A stretch of 64,000 nucleotides of DNA from Nitrosopolaris sp035691865. Its GTDB lineage: Archaea > Thermoproteota > Nitrososphaeria > Nitrososphaerales > Nitrososphaeraceae. The stretch is taken from NCBI GenBank assembly GCA_035691865.1, contig DASSIM010000023.1:186001-250000 (forward strand). The letters run 5' to 3'. Below are positions 55,659-64,000 of this stretch, piece by piece. The notes under the pieces are model-generated. The model had not been told where the DNA came from and made no database searches. It was given only the letters and a program-made list of their open reading frames with translations. Made by a program: the position numbers and the translations under genes. Each line of letters begins with the position of its first letter. Positions within the stretch are counted from its first letter, which is position 1.

Positions 55659-56887
55659 TTAGTTTTCGTTTAGCACTTCCATCAGTCTTGCAGAGTCTTT
55701 TAATCGCCCTAGGATTTCTTTTTGTGATTCTTGTATGGATGTCATTTGCTGCTTGAGCATCTGAATTTCTCGGTCTTTTTCATGCAGCTTTCCTTTGACG
55801 ATATATTCATTCTCGCACTTCAGAAACCTCTCTTTCTACTATCGCCTTGTAGTCGTTAATCGTTAGTAGGTCGACAGCCTTCAGATAGTCCTCCAATAGA
55901 GTTTTTTTCTGTCGGTCGGTAGTAACTCATCGAAATACCGGTATCATGTCCCATTAGCATTTCCACATGGATTGGGAGCATTACCTGTTCTGTATTTGTG
56001 TGAAAATATTTTCGAAAACCGTGGGCACCTTTCCATTCACGACGATTGATTCCAACCGGAAGCGGCTTACATAATCGTTGGGCTCGTATTGCGCGTTCTA
56101 ACAAGCTCTTTATACCTTTGCTCGTGAGCTGCTTAGGATAAGTTAAAACTCCGAACTTTGCCCCATGATTCATGTCAGTAGTCTGCCACAGATCTCTCAT
56201 AAGCCATGATTCTTCCGTGATCCTTTCGCCATGTGCCGTGCGGTAATCGATCCATTCCTTCAAGGCAAAATAAGCAGTTGGCGTTATGAAAGTGTAATAA
56301 GCTTCTGGGTCAGAAGGACAGATCAGAAGTTTTGCCACAATGATCTCGTCCTTGTCGTTAGTGATTGGAGTGACATGCTTCCATTGTAATTGATCCCAAG
56401 CTCCAAGTCTTATGCCTGACGAACTCATAATGTATACTATAGCCTTTATGCGTCTGTCAGGATATTCCGAAAGTTTCTTGAGTTCCTCAATTGTAGGAGC
56501 TCTATCATTGGCTGCTTTTCTTCCTGTCGGAATCCCGAGACTTATTTTCTTCCAACCTAGAGTGAGATCGTTCATTTCACAAAATAATTTGGTTGCTTTA
56601 TAGTAGTTCCCAATGGTCGAATAGGAAATTTCACCGCGCGTAGCTTTTTCCTTTTGAAAAGCCATGAACCGAATGAGAGAGAGTTCAGCCCATTGTGGGC
56701 TTTCCTTTCCCTTTACTAAAAAATCCCTAGCCTGCTCTTCCATTGAAGTGCCTTTAAGCTTGAGAGAGTCAAAGAACATTTTTAATCGTCTTGGATACTG
56801 CCTTCTAGTTTCGGGTGCTCTTAGTGCGTATAAGAACACTGACATTGCGTTGTCGGATTCTACTTCTTTTGCCGCTATTAAAGACAA
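55659..56887 (-). pseudogene. int: Tyrosine recombinase (integrase) with two 3' frameshifts
   Basis: The first frame (343 codons from 56887) contains a SAM-like N-domain and the catalytic residues: Arg160 in SSSGIRLGAW, His289-x-x-Arg292 in HGFRKYFHT, His314 in LMGHD and Tyr322/323 in MSYYRPTEK. At an A7 run (55902-55908) the family-like tail TLLEDYLKAVDLLTINDYKA is shifted by one base; near 55825-55840 a second shift is needed to read CENEYIVKGKL and a coiled-coil tail ending at TAA 55659. All catalytic residues precede the shifts, so residual activity cannot be excluded. Integrates presumably at tRNA-Val, 54 bases away. Confidence 0.8.
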
Positions 56888-56941
56888 AGTATTCTACTCT
56901 ATCTAGTTGTGAGTGGGCAGTAATTAAGCGTCGTTATCAAA

Positions 56942-57017
56942 ATGGGCCGGGTCGGATTCGAACCAACGACCCCCGCCATGTCAAGGCGGTATCTTAACCG
57001 GGCTAGACCACCGGCCC
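56942..57017 (-). tRNA. tRNA-Val (anticodon GAC)
   Basis: 76 nt. Acceptor GGGCCGG/CCGGCCC with discriminator A, anticodon stem CCGCC/GGCGG with loop TTGACAT (anticodon GAC), T-arm with GGTTCGAATCC. Its 3' end abuts the integrase gene. No intron; CCA not encoded. Confidence 0.93.
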
Positions 57018-57188
57018 ACGACAGCTCGTTTGAATTTTCTTTGGATAGCCATAATATATATTCGCATATAAAGTTAGATTAATAAATTTTCATCGTTATC
57101 TGCGTCTGAATACTGAAATTCGGGGTAAAGGTATTGCACAGCTAAAAAGAATGTTTTTTATCAATGAAAGTATGGATCCTCACCATCG

Positions 57189-58229
57189 ATGATGTCTTAT
57201 CAGATTCTCCAAGGTAATTCTTATGATGTTGTGCGTAGACTTTTTCCTTATTCAATAGGCAAGTACAGAGTTATTATCACGTCTCCACCATATTATGGCC
57301 ACAGATATTATGGTCAAGCCATTCATGAGATCGGTCACGAAAAAAACGCGGAGACATATATTCAAGAATTGGCGAAAATTTTCTCGATTTGTAAAGATCT
57401 TCTTAGCGATGACGGGAGTCTCTGGCTAATTTGTGGTGATACACGTAGGAATCATGAAAAACTCATGATACCACATAGACTAGCCCTTAAACTGGTTGAA
57501 ACAGGCTATAAGTTCAGGGATGATATCATTTGGTATAAGAAAAACAATGTTTCCAGTAGCTCCAGAGACAACTTTACACAAGCTTATGAAATTATTCTAT
57601 TTTTGTCCAAGAATGAAAAATGTTTCACGGCCATGAACAGGGTAAGAATCAAGGGCAACGAAGCTATCGAGGGGAGGAATAAAACACCACCCTCACAATT
57701 GGTTCAATATGAACCTAAGAATAGAGACAAGGAAAAGATTGTTAAAATTCTGGCAATTATACACAACGCAAAAGCTAAGACACCAATTGAAGAATTGCCC
57801 ACAACGAGTGAGATTTCTCTTGCATATGGATATGATCCAGAAAAATACTGCCCAACATGTTACCGGAAATTCAAGCGTCACGCAACACGTAGAAGAATAG
57901 GGGGCCACAAACACTACCCTATTTTTGCAGTCTGTAATTCCAGTGGTAAGAATCCCGGGAATGTATGGGAAATTGCTAATAGGGCACATTATGGAAACGA
58001 ACATTTCGCAATATTTCCTGAAGCTCTGGTTTCTCGAATTCTCAAATTTGCTACAGAGGAGGGTGATTGGGTTCTAGATCCATTTGCAGGACGAGGAACG
58101 ACTGGCATAGCATGTACATACCTTGGAAGAAATTTTACAGGAATAGACTTGTATGAAGAGAATGTTGTCAGAGCACAAAAAAATATTGCCTTCGCATTGG
58201 AGGAGATCAAAAAGTTAAATGAAAAATGA
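57189..58229 (+). CDS. DNA methyltransferase (amino-, N4-cytosine/N6-adenine type)
   Basis: 346 aa, ATG start. Catalytic motif IV TSPPYYG comes early (about 31-37) and the SAM motif I late (VLDPFAGRGTTGIACTYLGRNFTGID, about 296-321), the beta-class circular order. The TSPPY form favours N4-cytosine methylation. The middle (about 150-260) is a target-recognition region containing CPTCYRKFKRH, a possible zinc knuckle. No restriction gene is adjacent, so it is an orphan. Located just outside the tRNA-Val element. Confidence 0.9.
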   Translation: MMSYQILQGNSYDVVRRLFPYSIGKYRVIITSPPYYGHRYYGQAIHEIGHEKNAETYIQELAKIFSICKDLLSDDGSLWLICGDTRRNHEKLMIPHRLALKLVETGYKFRDDIIWYKKNNVSSSSRDNFTQAYEIILFLSKNEKCFTAMNRVRIKGNEAIEGRNKTPPSQLVQYEPKNRDKEKIVKILAIIHNAKAKTPIEELPTTSEISLAYGYDPEKYCPTCYRKFKRHATRRRIGGHKHYPIFAVCNSSGKNPGNVWEIANRAHYGNEHFAIFPEALVSRILKFATEEGDWVLDPFAGRGTTGIACTYLGRNFTGIDLYEENVVRAQKNIAFALEEIKKLNEK

Positions 58230-58280
58230 ATACCTCAGATCCATAAATCTAATACGGGGAGCAATCTTCTACAATTTAGA

Positions 58281-58994
58281 ATGCGTGCCAATGATCCGTT
58301 TTCTGCATGCGAAAAAGATGGACTCTATAAGGCGATATTTTCACGACGCGATGTCCGTTCTCATTTTGTAAACAAAGAGATCCCCAATGATATACTCGCA
58401 AGGATTCTTAATGCTGCTCATCATGCACCGTCGGTAGGGTTTTCACAACCTTGGAACTTCATTTTGATAAAGGCTAACGAAATTAGGCAGCAGGTCAAAG
58501 ATTCCTTTGTTAGAGAGCGGGAGAAATCCGTCTCTATGCTCGATACTGATAAAGCAAGGCAACAAAGGTATCTTTCACTCAAACTTGAGGGAATACTGGA
58601 TTCGGCTATCAATATTTGCGTTACGTACGACCCTACAAGGTTTGGACCATTTGTACTCGGTAGAACTTCGATTGCAGAAACAGGCGTTTATAGTGTGTGT
58701 TGCGCGATTCAAAATCTATGGCTCGCTGCTAGATCTGAAGGAATTGGAATAGGCTGGGTAAGTATTCTCGCAAACGAAGATCTTCAGAGAATCCTATCAA
58801 TTCCAGATTTTGTTAGACCGGTGGCATACTTGTGCTTAGGCTATGTAAGCGAATTTTCAGATCAACCGGATCTTGAAAAAACCGGCTGGCTACCCCGGAT
58901 GGGATTGGAAGAGGTGATCTGCTTCGAACGATGGGGTAGACACAAGACTGATTCGTGGGAACAATTCAATGAAACTATCCGCAAGATCAACTAA
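58281..58994 (+). CDS. bluB: 5,6-dimethylbenzimidazole synthase
   Basis: 237 aa, ATG start. BluB cannibalises FMNH2 with O2 to make the lower ligand of vitamin B12. Nitroreductase fold: FSRRDVRSHF, NAAHHAPSVGFSQPWNFILI, the lid region, SIAETGVYSVCCAIQNLWLAARSEGIGIGWVSIL and VAYLCLGYVSEF. Ammonia-oxidising archaea are known cobalamin producers, so the gene fits the group. The rest of the pathway is not here. Follows the methyltransferase by 51 bases. Confidence 0.92.
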   Translation: MRANDPFSACEKDGLYKAIFSRRDVRSHFVNKEIPNDILARILNAAHHAPSVGFSQPWNFILIKANEIRQQVKDSFVREREKSVSMLDTDKARQQRYLSLKLEGILDSAINICVTYDPTRFGPFVLGRTSIAETGVYSVCCAIQNLWLAARSEGIGIGWVSILANEDLQRILSIPDFVRPVAYLCLGYVSEFSDQPDLEKTGWLPRMGLEEVICFERWGRHKTDSWEQFNETIRKIN

Positions 58995-59234
58995 AGCATA
59001 ACTTTAACTATCACTAGTTCAACCGTAGATATTGTTTCAGTCTTCCCGCGGCATGCTGTTGTATGTATTTTTGCTAAGCATACAATTAGTGCCGGAAAAA
59101 AGGTCTGATATGCGCTAGTTATAGGCATACTCTTTTAATAGCACTTTCTGGGTCAGAATACAATAAAAGGGTAGTGTGCTGCAGGGAACGTAAAGTGTCG
59201 AATTTAGAGCAGATCTGGGGTGTGAAAAGTCTGT

Positions 59235-61679
59235 ATGAATGATCGCCATCGTGGTTCATACGTTGCTGCGAAGTCATTTAGCCTCTTATATAATGATCTT
59301 GCTCGATGGTTATCCATCACACTTGTCTTTACGGGCATGTTATCTACTGGATGGTTCGGAATCCCTCTTGTGCCGCGATATCTGGCATTAAAACAAGTTG
59401 ATATCGATGCCAGTCTATTCACATTATTCAGTGCTCTTGGCAGTATCTGGGGTGTGATGGCTTATCAGGAGTTCTCTAGGACTGGAGATCTAGTTAAAGC
59501 AGCGAGAAATCTGGCCAAAGAACTTGATCCTATGATAGGTGACTATGACTATCAATCCTATAATCCTGAAACCAAAGAATATGAAAATGGCTACGTCCCT
59601 CTCGGTCCAATTGATTTTTGGGACAAAGAAACCCATGCTCCAAGCTGGCTTGACAAAGGGAAGTACTGGCACATTTTACTTGGACTTCAAGTCGCCAATA
59701 GAGAAGTGGTTTTACAAGTCGTGAAGGACCAGGACTTGCCGTTTGCATCCGGGAGCAGAAACGTCGCTGTTACATACAAGGAATTGAATCAGGGTCATGG
59801 CGCTTCTTTTCTCCGTAGTGGATCGCGAAGAAATTATCGTTACAGAGTCAAGATCCCTCAGTGGTCAGTAATGAACACTGAACGTATGAGATTTGTTGAG
59901 CAGAAGGCTCGATTGAACCTTGACGGCCCGCAATTGAATTATTTAATTGCTGACCTCAACAAAAACCTCGTACGTACTGCAGATGAAATTATCGAGCGTG
60001 AAAAACCTAGAATACGATATCCGTGGCCGATGATGGCTCTTGGAATTTATCTTGACAAAAGTCTGCCGCTTCATCTTATTTACAGAAGAGTCACACGTCA
60101 TTTTCCTGGGCTAAAAACACGTATAATCAATGACACAAACGAGAATCTTGCGAATGTGCAAGACGATGAACTAGTTGCCGCCGTAATAGAATTAGCGACA
60201 CAGAAAGGATTGGGTGCCCGAATAGACAATTTGCGCATACTTATGCTTTTCCTTAAGAATGCATATTCCAAACAGGGGATTGGGGAGGGCTCAAGCGAAT
60301 ATCATAATTTCCATCATAGTCTTGAAGTAGGCTACATGAGTCTGCAAATGATGCCAAAGAGTTTTCACAAGTACACTTTCAGCTCAAGAGATTATGAATT
60401 AATCCTTATAGCTTCCCTCCTACATGATTATGATCCTGCTCAAGCATATTCTTCAGCGGAAGACAGGGACATGAAGGGGCCAAAAGGCCCTAGGGTTACG
60501 AGGACAATTGATGAGATATGCAAAACAAAGATTCATGATGCTTATTTTACAATGAATAGAACCGCTTTTGAGGATTATTTTCGAAAGTATGAGCCTACAT
60601 TTTCGCAGGCTGTAGAATTCTCAACCACCCACCCAGAATATTTCAAGCCAGCACAAAAAAAACCAATTGAAAGTATTATTGTAGAAGCCTTGATCTGGCG
60701 CACAGATTTTCCTTACCTTCAACAAAAACCATCTCAGGAAAGGTTCAGGCAGCTCTTAGCCGAACTCGAGAACCAAGGAGAGGATTTAGATAAAATCCAA
60801 TCAATTGGTGAAATTCTATGGCTTTCGGATCTGTCTGTAACCTATATGAGTTCAGATCCGATCAGGGCTTGGGATAGAGTTAGTAATCTCTATGATGAGC
60901 TATACCTTCCAAGAGTCGAGGCTGTTTCCAGAACTGATGCATTCTTTTCAGGTTTTGCTGAAAACGACTCTTTCAAAGAATTGATCCACGATCGTCATTT
61001 TCCTGATATTTTCAGGCAAAGATGGAATATGATCTATCAGTTTTTCCATGAGGGCAATCCTTCGACGCAGCTTAGCAGGACAATTAACACGGCAAGAAAA
61101 TTGTATATCAAAGTTAACGTGGAAATTCGGATGACTCGTTTTGAGGTGTTGAAAGAGATTGCTGTGAATAATTGGGCGGAGTATTTTATTGCTATTGGTA
61201 AAGATCAGAAGGAGGTCCTCAAAGCAAAATCAGAGTTTGCTGACTTAGATCCTCCTAATGCATCTTCGTTCTGGGGAGATTCTCAAAAACTTCTGACAAA
61301 TATTGCTGACAAGTCAATCGATAATTTCTTGTTAATCTTGTCACAAAATTTTGTTCCCTCCGCTATCGCAGAAAAATTATCCGACAGATCACTATTTGCT
61401 GTACTCATATTAAAATTGGTTAATTTCGGTACATTCCAAATACTTACCGACTTGCAAAAGGATACCGAGGAGTATAAAGAACTTATAAATCTAGTACTTG
61501 ATAGTGGTTTTGAGATAGATCTGCTCAAATCGACGAAGGTATATTTCAAAACAGACAGCAAATATCCTGAATTTTCACAAGGAAGAATACCTCAAATCCT
61601 AATCTTTCGCCCAAAGCAGAAACCAGCCGCTCCCACTAGCCAGGAAAATAACGAAGGTCGAGAAGCAAAGGTAGTCTGA
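59235..61679 (+). CDS. Membrane-anchored HD-domain protein resembling class I cyclic nucleotide phosphodiesterases
   Basis: 814 aa, ATG start. Two N-terminal membrane segments (about 25-50 and 57-73), then a cytosolic part. Residues about 355-400 carry EYHNFHHSLEVGYM (His357, His360/361) and LIASLLHDYDPAQ (His397, Asp398), resembling the YHN-x2-H-A-x2-V and HD-x2-H metal motifs of eukaryotic-type PDEs; the usual His two residues after HDxD is Pro here. Helical downstream region to about 620 and a C-terminal unknown domain of 150 residues. Substrate unproven; cyclic nucleotide hydrolysis is inferred from the motifs and the cyclase at 50.9 kb. Confidence 0.65.
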   Translation: MNDRHRGSYVAAKSFSLLYNDLARWLSITLVFTGMLSTGWFGIPLVPRYLALKQVDIDASLFTLFSALGSIWGVMAYQEFSRTGDLVKAARNLAKELDPMIGDYDYQSYNPETKEYENGYVPLGPIDFWDKETHAPSWLDKGKYWHILLGLQVANREVVLQVVKDQDLPFASGSRNVAVTYKELNQGHGASFLRSGSRRNYRYRVKIPQWSVMNTERMRFVEQKARLNLDGPQLNYLIADLNKNLVRTADEIIEREKPRIRYPWPMMALGIYLDKSLPLHLIYRRVTRHFPGLKTRIINDTNENLANVQDDELVAAVIELATQKGLGARIDNLRILMLFLKNAYSKQGIGEGSSEYHNFHHSLEVGYMSLQMMPKSFHKYTFSSRDYELILIASLLHDYDPAQAYSSAEDRDMKGPKGPRVTRTIDEICKTKIHDAYFTMNRTAFEDYFRKYEPTFSQAVEFSTTHPEYFKPAQKKPIESIIVEALIWRTDFPYLQQKPSQERFRQLLAELENQGEDLDKIQSIGEILWLSDLSVTYMSSDPIRAWDRVSNLYDELYLPRVEAVSRTDAFFSGFAENDSFKELIHDRHFPDIFRQRWNMIYQFFHEGNPSTQLSRTINTARKLYIKVNVEIRMTRFEVLKEIAVNNWAEYFIAIGKDQKEVLKAKSEFADLDPPNASSFWGDSQKLLTNIADKSIDNFLLILSQNFVPSAIAEKLSDRSLFAVLILKLVNFGTFQILTDLQKDTEEYKELINLVLDSGFEIDLLKSTKVYFKTDSKYPEFSQGRIPQILIFRPKQKPAAPTSQENNEGREAKVV

Positions 61680-61792
61680 AGACAGCTCTCTGTGAAAGCA
61701 AAACGGGAGCGACATAAAATATTTTACAAAAAGGAGATGGGTTGTATCCTACAACATATAATTAGACCCCTATTCACAATACTAGTCACTCT

Positions 61793-64000
61793 TTGGTTCA
61801 CATTAAAAAACTTGAGGTTTATGGGTTTAAGTCATTCGGATTTAGGAATACTGTGCTAAACTTTGAGAAAGGACTTGTGGCGATTACTGGTCCTAATGGG
61901 TCTGGAAAAAGTAATATTTTGGATGCAATTATGTTCGCTATAGGGGAAACTAGCCCGAAAGTCTTGCGTGTCGATAAGTTCCAATCGTTATTTCATGATA
62001 GTCAGAACAGCTCTACAAGGCTCATCCGAGCTAGTTTAAGTTTTGATAATTCAGATAGGGGGATACCTGTAGATTCTGATTCGGTCACTGTAACAAGGGA
62101 GATGGAAGGGCAAACGGGTGAGAGCCAGTACTATCTTAATAAAAAAAAAGTGACGAAGAGTACTTTGGTAGAATTACTAGAAATTGTACTTGCTACTTCC
62201 AATAAACTCAATATCATTCAACAGGGTATGATAACTCGCATTTCCGAATTAAATTCTGAGGACCGTAGAAAAATTATCGAGGATATCATTGGACTATCAT
62301 ATTTTGATGAGAAAAAAAATGAAGCGCTTAATCAACTCAACGAATCTGACCGTCGCCTCGACGTTGCCATGGCTCGTATGGACGAAATACGAAAGCGAAT
62401 TGATGGGTTGGAAGAGGAACGAAATGACCAACTAAGGTATAAACACCTAGAGTCTGACCTCGAAAAATTCAAAGCGGTAAAGATTTCCAATACCGTAAGG
62501 ACAATCAGAAGCAATTTGAAGTCGAAAGCGGAGCTTCTAAATTCAAACGCACTACGCTCAAAAGAACTAATCACCCAGATAGATAGAAACTATTCAGAAC
62601 TAGAGAATCTAGAATCGGAAAAGCTAAAACTTATCCAAGAAGCGGATATTGCGACTAGGACTAAGATCGAAATAGGGACTAATGTGTCACAGTTGATTCA
62701 TGATTCAGCAAGGAAAAGCGCATTAATAAAAGAGACCGGACAGCGATTGATTCAGATTGAAAGGCGTATTGCTTCAGTCGAAATAGAGAAGCAAAATATT
62801 AACCAGAAAATAGAGAATTTAATTATGCAGATAGAAGTAAAGAAAACTAATGTCGATGAACGGTATGAAAAATTATCAAGTCTAAAATCTGATTTGGCTG
62901 CGATAAATTCGCAGATAGACAAATTGTCAACGAGTGCCAATAGGTATGCTGATATCAGGGGTAAGCTAGAAGGCCGGCACAATAAGCTACATGAAGTTAA
63001 GAACCATCTAGACGTTTCAATAGCTAGGTTGGAGGAAAAAATGATAATAGTGAGAGGTAGAGCCAGCAGCCTTGATTCAGAAAATCTAGAGTTAAAAAAG
63101 AATATTGAGAGACAAAAACAACTTCATAATGATCTTAGCATCACCCTCGACTCGGAGAAGGCTAATATGGATACCACAATCAACTTGATTGATAACCTAA
63201 AAAAAGTGAAAGCCACGTTACAAACCAATCTTAAGACATCGACGAACCTTTTGTCAACCGCAGAAACCTTTACTATGAGATACGAAGTGAAGGCCTCCAC
63301 AGCCAAAAATGCTATGACCGAAGATATTGCCATAGCGGAGCTGATGAAGATGTCGAATCAATTTGGGATCGAGGGACTGGTCCACAATATAATAACGTGG
63401 AACAAAGATTACGAAAGGGCTGTTCTAGCGGCGGGTTCAGAATGGATGAAAGCATTTGTCGTCGATAGCGTCCAATCGATGATCTCGATTGCTGAATATG
63501 CTAAAAAAAAAAAATTGCCACGGCTTAAGGTCATTCCATTGGAAATTGCGCGTAATTTTAGAAGGACTTGCATTCCTGATGGTGATCCTAATATCCTTGG
63601 CAGCCTTGCTGATTTCGTAAATTCTGACAACAAGGAACTCCCAGATTTCATTTTTGGAAATACCGCTCTCGTGAAGAATCCAACTGCTGCTTACTTTTTA
63701 GCTAGAGAGGGCTGCAGAGCGGTCTCAATAGGGGGAGAGCTTTTCGAACCTTCAGTAGCATCTATGTCAGTAGATTTTGGGTCTGCAATTTCTGATTTAA
63801 CACATGCAATTCTTCTCGGTAATTCTATTGACATTCTGAGAAATTTGCTAACTAAGTTGGGGAGATTAATTGAGGAGAAAGATAACGACCTCAGACAAAT
63901 TGTACTACGAATCGATCGTTTAGAATCTGAAAAAATTGAAATAGAGAGGAAAACAGCTAATTTAGGCACAAAAATATCTAACTTAGTGATGCTCGTCCAC
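61793..64000 (+). CDS. smc: Chromosome segregation protein SMC (3' end outside window)
   Basis: 736 codons lie in the window, from TTG 61793; no stop is reached. ABC-ATPase head: VYGFKSF...VAITGPNGSGKSNILDAIMFAIGE (Walker A) and IIQQGMITRI (Q-loop). A long coiled coil spans about 165-510, then the hinge (FGIEGLVHNIITW, YERAVLAAGSEWMKAFVV, RLKVIPLEI, about 520-680) and the start of the returning coil. The Walker B/signature head will lie beyond the window. An A12 run (63503-63514) encodes KKKK within the hinge. Confidence 0.96.
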   Translation, partial: MVHIKKLEVYGFKSFGFRNTVLNFEKGLVAITGPNGSGKSNILDAIMFAIGETSPKVLRVDKFQSLFHDSQNSSTRLIRASLSFDNSDRGIPVDSDSVTVTREMEGQTGESQYYLNKKKVTKSTLVELLEIVLATSNKLNIIQQGMITRISELNSEDRRKIIEDIIGLSYFDEKKNEALNQLNESDRRLDVAMARMDEIRKRIDGLEEERNDQLRYKHLESDLEKFKAVKISNTVRTIRSNLKSKAELLNSNALRSKELITQIDRNYSELENLESEKLKLIQEADIATRTKIEIGTNVSQLIHDSARKSALIKETGQRLIQIERRIASVEIEKQNINQKIENLIMQIEVKKTNVDERYEKLSSLKSDLAAINSQIDKLSTSANRYADIRGKLEGRHNKLHEVKNHLDVSIARLEEKMIIVRGRASSLDSENLELKKNIERQKQLHNDLSITLDSEKANMDTTINLIDNLKKVKATLQTNLKTSTNLLSTAETFTMRYEVKASTAKNAMTEDIAIAELMKMSNQFGIEGLVHNIITWNKDYERAVLAAGSEWMKAFVVDSVQSMISIAEYAKKKKLPRLKVIPLEIARNFRRTCIPDGDPNILGSLADFVNSDNKELPDFIFGNTALVKNPTAAYFLAREGCRAVSIGGELFEPSVASMSVDFGSAISDLTHAILLGNSIDILRNLLTKLGRLIEEKDNDLRQIVLRIDRLESEKIEIERKTANLGTKISNLVMLVH

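Larger units (their letters stand above)
54675..57017 (-). mobile_element. Remains of an element integrated at tRNA-Val
   Basis: A tyrosine integrase gene begins 54 bases from the 3' end of an intact tRNA-Val, followed on the same strand by a truncated Toprim protein and a 57-aa gene. The tRNA 3' end facing the integrase is the classic attachment layout. I searched by eye for a second copy of the tRNA 3' end to the left and saw none, so the far boundary is unknown. The integrase and Toprim genes are both frameshifted, so the element is dead. Confidence 0.5.

Noticed and set aside
53000..56900. Second attachment site matching the tRNA-Val 3' end
   Set aside because: No stretch resembling the tRNA T-arm and acceptor 3' half was seen to the left of the integrase.
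1..64000. CRISPR array
   Set aside because: No regularly spaced direct repeats of 24-37 bases; the only tandem repeat of note is coding (33.8 kb).

Overview
The window looks like chromosome from an ammonia-oxidising archaeon of the Nitrososphaeria (Thaumarchaeota). I infer the soil-type Nitrososphaerales because of the loose gene packing, many decayed genes and large accessory content; the genus cannot be fixed from sequence alone. Supporting signs are archaeal replication genes (MCM, Gins23, RfcS, FEN1, SMC), GatDE, an archaeal-type tRNA-guanine transglycosylase with QueC/QueE and a bacterial-type FolE, a half-size CtaA, BluB, an HdaH-type deacetylase, tiny HTH_45 winged-helix regulators, and frequent TTG/GTG starts.

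Layout. 0-8 kb: sparse, with a seven-cysteine ferredoxin, a truncated proteasome-like gene, a broken lipoprotein gene, a GH1 glycosidase and a C2H2 zinc-finger protein. 8-17 kb: FEN1, a formate dehydrogenase of the NAD-dependent type, an SDR, a dead tyrosine-recombinase fragment and an EgtB-type sulfoxide synthase between two HTH_45 regulators. 17-25 kb: a gene graveyard (pyrE with a frameshift and a nonsense codon, a response regulator with deletion and frameshift) followed by a CDF metal transporter with a possible structured leader, two paralogous methyltransferases, and a second ferredoxin 88% identical to the first with the same promoter element. 25-30 kb: HDAC-family protein, then AK6-like kinase / Lsm / TGT in a row. 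30-38 kb: small membrane, secreted and regulatory proteins, one tRNA-Gly(CCC), a cupredoxin and CtaA.

38-51 kb is the compact housekeeping block: gatD-gatE, nadM, rtcA, queC-queE-folE, a zinc-ribbon protein, rfcS divergent from gins23-mcm. With tgtA at 28 kb the block supplies several steps of archaeosine synthesis (GTP to preQ0 to tRNA). 51-64 kb mixes signalling and mobile DNA: a class III nucleotide cyclase, a response regulator, the remains of an integrated element (Toprim fragment, frameshifted integrase) against the 3' end of tRNA-Val(GAC), an orphan DNA methyltransferase, BluB, a membrane-anchored HD phosphodiesterase-like protein, and the first two-thirds of smc running off the window.

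The most interesting themes are: the cyclase plus eukaryotic-type phosphodiesterase-like protein within 8 kb of each other; the unusual number of recently broken genes, often at homopolymer runs; the duplicated Asp-containing ferredoxin with conserved promoter; and several small cysteine-rich or sequon-repeat proteins. I saw no CRISPR array, rRNA or complete insertion sequence.
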